Assembly (NCBI RefSeq): GCF_030144325.1
Contig: NZ_CP126307.1
Span: forward strand, 3,641,001-3,705,000
DNA from: Bosea vestrisii
GTDB lineage: Bacteria > Pseudomonadota > Alphaproteobacteria > Rhizobiales > Beijerinckiaceae
Length of the DNA stretch: 64,000 nt
Reading direction: 5' to 3'
Part shown: in pieces, positions 1 through 8,582 of the stretch
How the letters are laid out: every line of letters starts with the position of its first letter
How positions within the stretch are numbered: the first letter of the stretch is position 1
Program-made: the position numbers and the translations under genes
The notes under the pieces: generated by a model
Seen by the model: the letters and a program-made list of their open reading frames with translations, nothing else
The model's database searches: none
Told to the model about the DNA's origin: nothing

Positions 1-899
1 GCTGGTCGAGGAAGGAGATGGTGTCGCGCCCGTCGAAGCGCTGCGAGGCCTGCTTCAGCTTCTCGGTCGTGGCAGCCGGCGCGGTGCCGCGCTGCAGCCC
101 GTCGCGCAGATGGCCGGGCACGGTGATCTGTTCGAGCACAACATGGCGCTCATAGACCTCGAGCGCGCGCCAGCCGTCGGTGGCGCGGAAGAACAGCCGC
201 TCGATTTCACTGGGATGGCGGATGGCGCAGTCTTCCAGCAGGCCGAAAAAGCCGCGCGCGCCCTCGCCGAGATCGTCGCGCTCGAAGGTTCCAGCTTCCA
301 GCACGGCCGGCGAGAGCCCGCCATGCGCGACCAGCAGCTTGGTCCGCCCGGCGGTGAAATTCGCAGTCCAGCCCTGCACGAAGATGCCGTCGTCGAGAGG
401 CCCCATGACCTCGACGAAGCCGCCCGGCTTGGCGACCGATTGCAGAAGCATGCCGACGGCACGCAGGCGCCGCGGGTTCGACTTGCCGGCGAGCAGCACT
501 TCCAGCAGCCCGTCGACCACGGTCGGGAAAGCTTGGCCGGCCTCATCCGCGAGCGCGGCGAGGAAAGCCTGCAGCGGCATCGGCTTTGGCGCCAGGATCA
601 GGCGCAAGGGTCGGCCGGGCCGGCCGAGCAGGATCGCGCCGGAACCGCGATCCGGTGACGGGGCAGGCGCGAGGCAGAGGAAGCCGACGGCCAGCGTGGC
701 ATCGGCCTGCGGCCGGCGCCAGGTCAGCGCCATCGTCTCGACCTTGTTGCGCGGATTGCCGTCGACCGCGACCGGGACCTTGCCGGGGATCGCGTCGCAG
801 GCGCTCATGACCAGGGATCGCGTTCTCACCGAGCGGCGTCCAGGCGACGGTCGGCGCCGGGGCGATCCTGGTCCGCTCGGGAATGATGACCTCGTTCAT
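1..899 (-). CDS. Partial polysaccharide-cluster protein with glycosyltransferase-associated N-terminal region; frame-broken
   Basis: The gene enters on the minus strand and runs off the left edge, so only the N-terminal ~299 residues are visible and no catalytic domain is seen. It starts at ATG 899 (or GTG 905), four bases from the stop of the preceding gene. The frame changes after residues ENAI: a third G in the run at 814-816 breaks it, and removing it reads on as LVMSACDAIPGKV to base 2 without a stop. A segment (VQGW followed by a beta-rich stretch and FERDDLGEG) resembles the N-terminal region of the GT2 protein at 3747-6054. By layout it may end in a glycosyltransferase domain beyond the window. 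Function unproven. Confidence 0.6.
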
Positions 900-901
900 G
901 C

Positions 902-1669
902 TCACCTGCCCATCAACGTCACGGTAAGCGTGACGAAGGAGAGCAGCGCCGCGAGACCCGCGAGGAAGCCGAGCACGACGGTGACCTGCCGCAGCGGCGC
1001 TTTCGCTTCCTTGCGGATCGCGACGAGCCGGTCATCGAAGGCGCGCAGCGTCTGGTCGAAGCGCATCTGGAAAACGTCGAGCTCGGCGAGCCGTGCCGCG
1101 ATCGCGCCGTTGCCCTCGATCTCCTCCGATTGCCTGGTTTCAGCCTCGCGTTGACGGTGCTCCGCCAGCTGCACGCCGAGCTCGCCGACCTTGTCGAGCA
1201 GTTCCTTCTGGGTCAGCTGCGAGCGCCGCTGCAAGGCGATCAGCGCCTCGACGCGATCGAAAAAGCGGGCCAGCGGCACGGCGATCGCCGCCTCCGCCGC
1301 GAGCTCTGCCGGCGGCGGCAGGCGTAGCTCGAGTTCTGCCCCGGTGCTGGGCGAGATGCCGACGATGGTCAGCGCCTCGCGTGCCGCCGCGGTCCTGTCG
1401 TCGAGCTCCATGGCGAAGGCATGCTTGCCGTCGCCGATGCCGTTGCGGCGCAGGTCGATGCGGCTCTGATCGGCCACCGCCTCCTGCATCTTGAGGCCGT
1501 GGCGCATCAGGCGCACGGTCAGCCGCTCCTCGGGACGCGTCTCGTCCCAGATCCAGCCATGCAGCCGGTTGCCGTCGAGCGCATCGACGCGCCCATTCAG
1601 CCGGGCCGGGGTGACGTTCGCTTCGCTCACGGTCCCATCCGGACTGTGCATCGTCGTCATGCTGGTCAT
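902..1669 (-). CDS. Polysaccharide-cluster coiled-coil protein with C-terminal membrane anchor
   Basis: A 255-residue protein starting at ATG 1669, preceded by a GGCGGAGG-type ribosome site, with its ATG overlapping the TGA of the glycosyltransferase upstream. Residues ~18-90 form a beta-rich module containing LHGWIWDE and SRIDLRRNGIG, a type seen beside exopolysaccharide glycosyltransferases. Residues ~130-215 are charged and heptad-like (QLAEHRQREAETRQSEEIEG), consistent with a coiled coil. A single hydrophobic helix (VTVVLGFLAGLAALLSFVTL) lies at the extreme C terminus, so it is probably a tail-anchored inner-membrane protein. I do not recognise a named family. A scaffold or length-control role in polysaccharide assembly is inference only. 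Confidence 0.75.
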   Translation of the reverse strand: MTSMTTMHSPDGTVSEANVTPARLNGRVDALDGNRLHGWIWDETRPEERLTVRLMRHGLKMQEAVADQSRIDLRRNGIGDGKHAFAMELDDRTAAAREALTIVGISPSTGAELELRLPPPAELAAEAAIAVPLARFFDRVEALIALQRRSQLTQKELLDKVGELGVQLAEHRQREAETRQSEEIEGNGAIAARLAELDVFQMRFDQTLRAFDDRLVAIRKEAKAPLRQVTVVLGFLAGLAALLSFVTLTVTLMGR

Positions 1670-2919
1670 GCCGCCTCCGCCAGTTTGAGTTGATCGAACA
1701 GGGCAAGGTGCGCCTGCGCGCAGTCGTCCATGCCGGGTTGGCGCGCGATGCCCTCGCTCAGGCGGCGCCAGAGCCCGTCTTCGCTCGCGGCGCGCGCCAT
1801 CATTTGCGCGAGATGGCGGGGATCGCCGGGACGGGTATGCAGTCCGTCGATGCCATCGCGCACCATCTCGGCCATGCCGCCGATATTGCTGGCGATCACC
1901 GGCCGCCGGTGCTGGAAGGCTTCCTGGATGACGAGGGGCGCGTTCTCGTACCAGATCGACGGCATCACCACCCAGTCGACCTCGGCCATCAGCGCCGGCA
2001 TCTCGTCGCGGCGATAGGGGCCGCAATGGATGACTTCGGCGCCAGCCTCTGCCAGCGCCTTGTCGAGCGCGGTGGTGAAGGCCTCGCTCTGGAACGGTGC
2101 TCCGCCATGGATGCGCAGCTCGAACCCGTCCGCTCCCTGCTCACGCAGAAGCTTGGCCGCCTGAAGGAGGGGCAGCACGCCCTTCCATGGGTTGAGGTTG
2201 CCGAAATAACCGAAGCGGTTGCGCGCGCCATGGGTGTGCCGATGCGGCACCGGCATCTGCGCCGGCCTGGCATTGGCGACGACCTCGATCTTCTCGCTTG
2301 GCAGGCCCCAGTCGATGTAGCGCTGGCGCAGGAAACGGCTCGGCGCGACGAAGCGGTCGACCGCGGCAAGATGCGTCTTGAGGAAACGCTCGCGCAGCAG
2401 GAAGCGGTCTGGGCCGATCTCCGGGAAGCAGCCATGGCATTTGCCGGGCGTCGCGCCGGTGCAGCGCTGCTTGTCGCTCGCCCGCACCATCAGCCCGTCA
2501 TGATGGCAGATCGAATAGTAGTCGTGCAGCGTCATCACGATCGACGCCTGCGGCAGCAACCGCCGCGCCAGTGCCAGGAACTCGGCGCCGATCAGCACGA
2601 GATGGTGGATGTGGATCACGTCGGGCCGGAACTCGGTCAGCAGCGAGCCGAGGTCCTGCAAGGTGCCGTAATGGTCGATCTGGCTGAGATGGAAGCGGTC
2701 GAAATGGCCGCTCCACAACAGCAGGTCGCCATCAGCTCCGGTCGCCTGGAAGGCGGTGCCCGGATGCGGCTGGCGGTGGATCGCATTGGTAGCGCCAAGA
2801 AAGAGCACCTCGCAGCCCTCGGCGCGATAGGCCTTCGCCAGGTCATGCGCGAAGATCTCGGTGCCACCGGGATGCAGGTCCGGGTGGTTATGGGCGACGA
2901 CGAGGATGCGCCGGCTCAT
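1666..2919 (-). CDS. Glycosyltransferase, GT-B fold (GT4-like)
   Basis: A 417-residue glycosyltransferase. The N-terminal Rossmann half opens with ILVVAHNHPDLHPGGTE, the glycine-rich acceptor-domain start of GT4 enzymes, followed by DVIHIHHLVLIG. The C-terminal half has the donor-binding region NRFGYFGNLNPWKGV, then ENAPLVIQEAF, whose E-x7-E arrangement is the GT4 nucleotide-sugar motif, and RPVIASNIGGMAEMV. It should transfer a sugar from an NDP-sugar on the cytoplasmic face. Start ATG 2919 overlaps the TGA of the methyltransferase gene (ATGA), and its own TGA overlaps the next ATG at 1669, so it is translationally coupled in the polysaccharide operon. Sugar and acceptor cannot be read from sequence. 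Confidence 0.9.
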   Translation of the reverse strand: MSRRILVVAHNHPDLHPGGTEIFAHDLAKAYRAEGCEVLFLGATNAIHRQPHPGTAFQATGADGDLLLWSGHFDRFHLSQIDHYGTLQDLGSLLTEFRPDVIHIHHLVLIGAEFLALARRLLPQASIVMTLHDYYSICHHDGLMVRASDKQRCTGATPGKCHGCFPEIGPDRFLLRERFLKTHLAAVDRFVAPSRFLRQRYIDWGLPSEKIEVVANARPAQMPVPHRHTHGARNRFGYFGNLNPWKGVLPLLQAAKLLREQGADGFELRIHGGAPFQSEAFTTALDKALAEAGAEVIHCGPYRRDEMPALMAEVDWVVMPSIWYENAPLVIQEAFQHRRPVIASNIGGMAEMVRDGIDGLHTRPGDPRHLAQMMARAASEDGLWRRLSEGIARQPGMDDCAQAHLALFDQLKLAEAA

Positions 2920-3750
2920 CGCTGGACTCCCGGCTTCACCGCGACCAGCAGGTCCTGGTAATGAGCCGCGCTCTGCCCGCGCCAATGGCCGGGGTCGAGC
3001 CGCTCGACGGCGAGGCCGGCCTGCGTCGCGTGTTCGAGGAGGAAGCCGGCGTCGATCCCGGCGGCCGCCAGCGGCGCCTCCTCGATCGCATACCAACCCG
3101 GCCCCTCACCCCAGCGCCGGAACTTCAATCTTTCCTGGCCGGTGACCTGCCCGTCGAGCGCGAAGGCGGTCAGGAACAGCCGCCCGCCTGGCGCGAGTAG
3201 GCGCGCCGCCTCGTTCAGGTAGACCACGAGTTCGTCCGGCGGCAGATGCGTCGCCACCGAGGTCATGGTGATGAAGTCGAAGCTCTGGTTGGCGAAGCCG
3301 AAGCGCACCTCGTTGCCCGGCAGCGAACCCTGCGGATTGTAGAGCGGGTGGGCGATGTCGAGGCGCTGGAAACGGAAGCGCGGATAGGCTGGTGAGATCG
3401 TCTGGGCGCACCAGAGAATGCCGTCCATGACAGGATCGACGCCGTCATAGCTGCCGCGCTCGGGGTCGAGATATTGCGTCAGCGGCACTGCCATGCGGCC
3501 GATGCCGCAGCCGATGTCGAAGACGCGCTCATGCGGCTTCAGCCGACCGATCCGGATGAAATGGCCGAGGGAATTCGGCGCCGATGGCGCGATAATCGCC
3601 GTCGCCGACGAAGATAGAATCCGGCGGCGGGTGCGGCAGGAAACGGTTCGTCTGGACATGGGCCATCAGCCAGGCGAGCTCCGGGGTCGCCGGCTCGATC
3701 GCAGGCGCCGGTGTCGGCGTGGTCTGTCGCAAGGCCAGGGTCGCCGTCAT
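2916..3750 (-). CDS. SAM-dependent methyltransferase (class I); frame-broken near its N terminus
   Basis: About 277 residues once one extra base is removed. The start at ATG 3750 has AGGAGG nine bases upstream and reads MTATLALRQ to GDYRAIGAEF. A third G in the run at 3569-3571 then throws the frame off. With two Gs it continues LGHFIRIGRLKPHERVFDIG, which carries class I motif I (VFDIGCGIGRM). FDFITMTSVATHLPPDE follows as motif IV and LLAPGGRLFLTAF as motif VI. It is likely a sugar or polysaccharide O-methyltransferase given its position between two glycosyltransferases with ATGA overlaps on both sides. The lesion is probably a sequence error. Confidence 0.85.
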
Positions 3751-6054
3751 GCTGCTGTCGCCCTCCTGAGATTGGCGCGGGAGAGGAGAAATTCCGGGTC
3801 GGGGGCGCAGATCCGGCGCCGGCGTGGGCTGCTGCGACGCGGGCTTGTCGACCGCCGCCATCAGCGCCTCGATCTCACCGTCCCAGCGCTGGGTCTGGAG
3901 CCAGGAATTGTGCTGCGAGGCGACGCCTCGGGTGTAGTCGAGGCTCTTCGAGATCGACTGGCGCTCCAGATGGTAGAGCGAGACGCTGGGCACGTAGACG
4001 ACGCCGAGCCCGGCCCGGGCGATCTTGAGGCAGAGGTCGCTGTCCTCGTAGTCGCCGATCACATAGCTGTCGTCGAAGCCGCCGACTTCCATGAACAGCG
4101 CCCGCGACAGCACGATACAGGCGCCGGTGACGCCGGGGACCGGCCGTTCGACATTGGCCGGCGCGTAATGGCTCGGCATGCCTTTGAAGTAATGATGGTT
4201 GAGCCAGGTGCCTTTGCTGTCGCGCTTGAAATAGAGCCCGGCATGCTGCAGCGAGCCGTCATCATAGAGCAGCTTGGGGCCGACCGCGCCGATGCGCTTG
4301 TGCCGGTCGAGGCGCTGGACCAGTGCTGGCAGCCAGCCTTCGCTGTCCGGGATCACGTCGGAATTGACGAGGGCGAGCGTCTGCCCGCGCGAGGCGGCCG
4401 CGCCGGCATTGCAGGCGGCCGAGAAGCCGCCATTACGGCCCATCACGACGAGCTGCATCGGTAGTCCATAGGCGAGGAACAGCCCGCCGAGCAGATGGGC
4501 GACCTCGGCCTCGTGCTCGGGCGAGTCGAGCACGTAGATCAGCTCGGCCTTCTCGCCGAACCAGCGATCGGCCGCGAAGGCGGAGACTTGCACGCGCAGG
4601 AAATCATAGACGCGATAAAGCGGGATCACGACCGAGACCGTCGGATGTGCCGGCGCCTTGCCGAAGCTTCTCACCTGCGGCTCAGGCAAGCTTTCACGCA
4701 GCGCTTTCTGGCATTCCGCCAGCACCGGCGCGATCGTCCGCTCCAGCATCTGCGCGCTGAGATGCTGCGGCGGGATCGCGGCCAGGGCGCGGGCGCGGAT
4801 GGCGACGGCGTCGGCCGGCTGCACGGCCGGGCGCAGCGACAGGACCGTGCCGGATTTCAGCCTGAGCTCTACCCGCGGCTGCAGCACAGGCGCGCCCGAT
4901 GCGTAACCCGGGACCAGGGCCGCGAAGCCGGTGGCGCGCTTCACGTCGCCATTGGAGCCGGCGGGCAGCAGCGCCGGGAAGCGTTCCAGCCGGTCGAGCA
5001 CCGGCGTCGGCTCGCCTTCGGAGCGATGCAGCAGCACCTGTTCGAGCAGGCCCTCGGCATCGCGATACCAGCCGCCCAGCAGCAGGCCGCCCGGGGTGCT
5101 GACAGCAAGGTCGAGATCGCCCGAGGGGACGTCGTCGTTGCGCCGCACGGTCTGGACGGCGAGCGGCAGCCGACGCTGCATCTCGATCGCCAGCAGACGG
5201 CCCTGCTCGGAAAGGCCGGTGAGCTGTTCGACGAGCCAGCTGCGCAGGCCGTCGCGCTGGCTGGCCTTGCCCGCCCACCAACGCCCCAGCGAGGGAATAT
5301 CCTGCCGCGGCGTGACCGCGCGCACGATCAGGCCGGACTCGGCCTGCAGGACCAGCAGGCCACCAGCCTGCGGCGGAAATTCATCGATGATCAGGTTCAA
5401 GGGGCGGTTGCCGGCACGATCCGGACGCCCGAGCCGCGGCCGGGCGGAGAGGCGCGACAATCCGCTCGAATCGAGCCTGTAGGCGGCGCGAACGCTCGAG
5501 AGCCGGCCCGGAACCGCAGATTCCAGCAGGATCTTGCCTTCGACAAGCTTGGCGACAGGTGTCGCCGTGGCCGGCTTGCGGGCGAGGATCAGCAGGAATT
5601 GGCGCAGGAAGCCGAGATAGCTCGCGCTCTCGCTGAGGCCGAACAGGCTGGGCCAATGGCCGATCAGGGCGTTGGCGAGCGTGCGTCGCGCATTCGGCGT
5701 GGCGTCGCGGACAAGCTCGTCCGCATCGGCCATGACATGGACGAGGTCCGGGTCGAACCGAGCCGTGATGTCGCCGCCGGGGCTGTCATCCGACAGGGTC
5801 GCTATAGCGTCGCCGGCACCGGCATGACGGAAGACGACCACCACGCGCATGCGGCCATCGCCGAGGGCGAGCGCGATCGAGCCCGAGGCGAGGCGCTTCT
5901 CGCGCGCCGTCAGCGCGATGCGTGGCCGCGAGAGCACGGGCGCTTCGATGGTCCAGCTCAACAGGAAGACCGAACCGCTCAGCCGGGACAGATGCAGCTG
6001 CGGGCTCAGGCCGTCCGCAACCGGTGCAGGCGCGAGAGAAAGCATGGGTGCCAT
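3747..6054 (-). CDS. Large family 2 glycosyltransferase with N-terminal accessory region; frame-broken near its C terminus
   Basis: About 768 residues. The first ~460 residues are an accessory region of unknown fold holding a GGWYRDAEG module and a repeated beta-rich pattern. The C-terminal third is a GT2 (GT-A) domain: HPTVSVVIPLYRVYDFLR, the metal-binding stretch LVNSDVIPDSEGW, and VTGACIVLSRALFMEVGGFD with the acidic EDSDLCLKIARAG motif. As given, the frame runs on into the methyltransferase gene. Removing one G from the five-G run at 3801-3805 ends it at LRRATAA with TGA 3749-3747, recreating the ATGA overlap used throughout this operon. Start is ATG 6054 (alternative 6045). Probably adds a sugar to a lipid-linked chain. 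Confidence 0.85.
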
Positions 6055-6076
6055 GTTCCGAAAAGGGCAGGGATGC

Positions 6077-6109
6077 GGTGCCGGCTGGAAGAAAAATCCA
6101 GCCGGCACC
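6077..6109 (-). terminator. Strong hairpin between the RTX gene and the glycosyltransferase operon
   Basis: Perfect 13-bp stem, GGTGCCGGCTGGA with its complement TCCAGCCGGCACC, around a 7-base loop, just after the corrected RTX stop (6118) and 23 bases before the GT2 start. On the minus strand it is followed within ~12 bases by CCCTTTT rather than an immediate T tract, so it may be a partial terminator that lowers read-through from the RTX gene, or an RNA-stabilising hairpin. Confidence 0.65.
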
Positions 6110-6117
6110 GCGCTGCG

Positions 6118-6913
6118 TCAGGCGACCGAGAAGTAGGAGTTCGGATCGGCCTGGATGTCTTCGGCGGTGACTCCTGACGATCGTCACGGAGTCGCCGTTG
6201 CCGAGATCGATGACGGCGTTGCCGCCGACCGTGGTAGCGCGCGCCGCCACGTCCTCGGCAGAGCCGATATCGGTGCCGTTGATGCCCGAGGCGACCTGCA
6301 GCAGATCGTGGCCGGCGTCGAAGTCGAGTACGACGTCATTGCCGCCGCCGCCGTTGAAGATGAAGACGTCGTCGCCGGCGCCGCCGGAGAGGATGTCGTC
6401 GCCCGCGCCGGCGAAGAGCAGATCGTCGCCCGCGCCACCCTGGATGACGTCGTTGCCGGCGCCGCCTTCAAGCACGTCGTTGCCGGCGCCGCCCTGCAGG
6501 ATGTCGTTGCCTTCGCCGCCGAGCAGGATGTCGTCACCCGGCCCACCCTGGAGCAGGTCGTCGCCGTCGCCGCCGCGCAGAACGTCGTCACCGGCATTGC
6601 CGCGCAGGATGTCGTTACCCGCTCCGCCTTCGAGGACGTCGTCGCCCTCGCCGCCGAAGAGGTTATCGTTGCCGTCGCCGCCGGCGACGATGTCGTCACC
6701 CTGGCCGCCGAAGAGCGAATCGTCGCCTTCGCCGCCAGAGAGGAAATCGTTGCCGCCGTCGCCGTAGATCAGGTCGTCACCTTCCTCGCCGAAGAGCGAG
6801 TCGACCTGGTCGCCGCCTTTGACGATGTCGTCGCCGGCGCCCGCGAGGATCACGTCGCTGAAACGTGTCCCTATCAAGAAATCATCGAATGCACTGCCTT
6901 CGATCGTGGCCAT
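6118..6913 (-). CDS. RTX (haemolysin-type) calcium-binding secreted protein; frame-broken at the C terminus
   Basis: About 264 residues after correction. Start ATG 6913 follows AGGAGG with five bases between. Residues ~30-185 are an almost unbroken ladder of GGxGxDxUx nonapeptides (e.g. GGEGDDSLFGGQGDD), roughly seventeen of them, which fold as a Ca2+-bound parallel beta-roll outside the cell. After GNGDSVTIV the given frame becomes arginine-rich. Deleting one base at ~6175 restores GVTAEDIQADPNSYFSVA and a TGA at 6118, a typical acidic-hydrophobic uncleaved C-terminal type I secretion signal. No signal peptide. The ABC exporter and adaptor encoded just upstream are its likely secretion machine. 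It resembles ExpE1/WgeA of the Sinorhizobium galactoglucan cluster in context and repeat type; enzymatic activity is not apparent. Confidence 0.9.
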
Positions 6914-7225
6914 TGTCACCTCCTGGGTGATCAGAGAGCACCTCCAGATTTGCAGAACTCGTTTTCCGCTGTCTCTGGATCATGGTGCGGTTCTGACGGC
7001 GAGCCCAAAGGACGCCATCGTCGACGCTCGACAGAGTAGCCAAGATATTCAGTCTATCAAGCAATCTATTGTGACGTTTTTGCGATGCAGCAAAGTTATT
7101 GTCATTTTGTATATTATTGAATCAAGGATTATGATCCGAAGTTGCTACGAAATTCGAAGTATTAATTTTAAGGTAATGTTCGCAGTTTTCGCTGCGCCAT
7201 TACCTGGCACACCGGGACGACGGGC
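6914..7225 (-). promoter_or_regulatory. AT-rich leader of the RTX gene (312 bases without a gene)
   Basis: The stretch between the HlyD gene and the RTX gene is strikingly AT-rich (about 7040-7180) against the GC-rich surroundings. I see no plausible gene in it. It probably holds the promoter and operator for the minus-strand RTX gene; one 15-bp near-palindrome is listed separately. I could not pick a convincing -35/-10 pair. Confidence 0.5.
7145..7159. promoter_or_regulatory. Candidate MarR-type operator upstream of the RTX gene
   Basis: CTACGAA-A-TTCGAAG: 7-base arms with 6 of 7 pairs matching around one central base, 232 bases upstream of the RTX start. It has the same layout as, and 10 of 15 bases in common with, the perfect palindrome at 10492-10506 next to the MarR-type regulator gene. 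Its role as a shared operator is inference. Confidence 0.4.
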
Positions 7226-8582
7226 TCAGTCCTCCCTGAAGGCGCGGTTGAAGCTGTCCCTGAGCGGCGAGAGCAGGTAATCCGCCGCAAAGCGCCGGCC
7301 GTTGACGATCAGCACTTCGGCGGCCATGCCGGCGTGCAGCGTCACCTTGTTCTCGCGCAGGCTCTCCGGCGTGATCTCGGCGCGGACGACGAAGAAGGCA
7401 ATGCCGGTCTTTTCATCAACCAGCTGGTCGGCTGCGACATAGCTGACCTTCGCCTGGAGCGGGGGCAGGAGCCGCGCATTGAAGGCGGTCAGCCTGATTT
7501 GGGTGTCGGCGCCGACGCGGACCGAGTCGATGTCGCGCGGGTCGACCTTGGCCTCGACGATCAGCGGCTCCTGCTCGGGCACGATGTCGAGGATCGCTTC
7601 GCCCGCGGCGACGGCGCTGCCGGCGGTGCGCATCCGGATATTGGCGACGATGCCTTCCTGCGGCGAGATCAGGACGAGCCGGCGCAGCACGTCCTGCGCC
7701 TGGACGATGCGTTCGACCACCTCCGAAAGCTGGAGCTGGCTGTCCTGCAGATCCTTGGCGATCTCGCTCTGGCGTTCCAGGCTGATCGACTTGATCTCGA
7801 GCTCCGCCCCGGCGACGGCCTGTCCAGCCTTGGCCATGCGGGCCTTCATCTCGCCGGCGCGCCCGGTAAGCTCGCTTTGCCTTGTCTGCAGCTCGACGAG
7901 CTGGGAGCGCTTGGCGTAGCGCTTCTCGTAGAGATCCGCGATCGTCTTCACTTCCTCGTCGATCAGCGTGCGCTGGTTGCGCACGGCGTCGATCTGCGCC
8001 TGCAGCGCCTCGGCCTCCGCCTGGTGCTGTTCGATCACGCGCTGCTGGATGCGGGTTTTACCATCATAGACCTGGCTACGGGCGCGGAAGAGCACGCGCT
8101 CGGCCGTGATCACCTCCCCTTGCGATCGGCGTCAGCGCCTTCTCGATATCGTCAGGGAAATCGATCGCGGTCGTCTCGTTCTGTTCTGCCCGCAGCCGAG
8201 CGAGCTTGGCCTCGAGGCCGACGCGCTTGGCCTGGAGCTGCTGCAGCTCGGCGCGGGCGCGGGCATCCTCCAATCTGAGCAGAGGCTCGTCCTTGGCGAC
8301 GCGTTCGCCTTCGGCCTTGAGCAGGGTCTTGAGGATGCCGCCTTCGAGATGGCTCACCGTCTTGCGCCGGCTGTCGACGATGACGGTTCCCTGCGCGACC
8401 GCGGCGTTGTCGAGCCGGGCGGTCACCGCCCAGGCACCGAAACCACCGAAGCCGATCGCCACCGCCGCGACGCCGGCAAGGACGAGATTGCGCAGCGAGG
8501 GCATCCGCTCCTCGGGCTCCGCCTCGCTCTTCACTGGCACGAGCGCACGGTCCGGCCGACGCAGCATCGGAAGCTCGCTCAT
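7226..8582 (-). CDS. Type I secretion membrane fusion protein (HlyD/PrtE family); frame-broken
   Basis: About 451 residues after correction, normal for the family. A short cytoplasmic N terminus is followed by one transmembrane helix (LVLAGVAAVAIGFGGFGAW, ~32-50), the biotinyl-lipoyl half-motif VSHLEGGILKTLLKAEGERV, long alpha-helical coiled coils (~110-290), the second lipoyl half (ISPQEGIVANIRM) and a C-terminal beta domain ending in the HlyD signature region (IVNGRRFAADYLLSPLRDSF). It bridges the inner-membrane ABC exporter to an outer-membrane TolC-type channel; no TolC gene is in view. The frame breaks at the four-C run 8116-8119; with three Cs, DIEKALTPIAR reads on into EVITAERVLFRARS. 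Its ATG overlaps the TGA of the ABC gene. Confidence 0.92.

Noticed and set aside
1690..2961. 423-residue plus-strand reading frame opposite the GT4 gene
   Set aside because: Antisense shadow of a well-supported glycosyltransferase in GC-rich DNA; no domain and odd composition.
3529..6108. Single 859-residue glycosyltransferase-methyltransferase fusion
   Set aside because: Two run-length errors explain the read-through, and an ATGA overlap with a ribosome site appears when they are undone.
4495..6177. 560-residue plus-strand frame opposite the GT2 gene
   Set aside because: Shadow; arginine/glutamine-rich with no recognisable motif.
6330..6830. Regular short DNA repeats, possible CRISPR array
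   Set aside because: The 27-base periodicity comes from GGxGxDxUx codons; no constant repeats with unique spacers.
6155..7039. Plus-strand frame with repeated valine/alanine stretches
   Set aside because: It is the complement of the RTX nonapeptide repeats.
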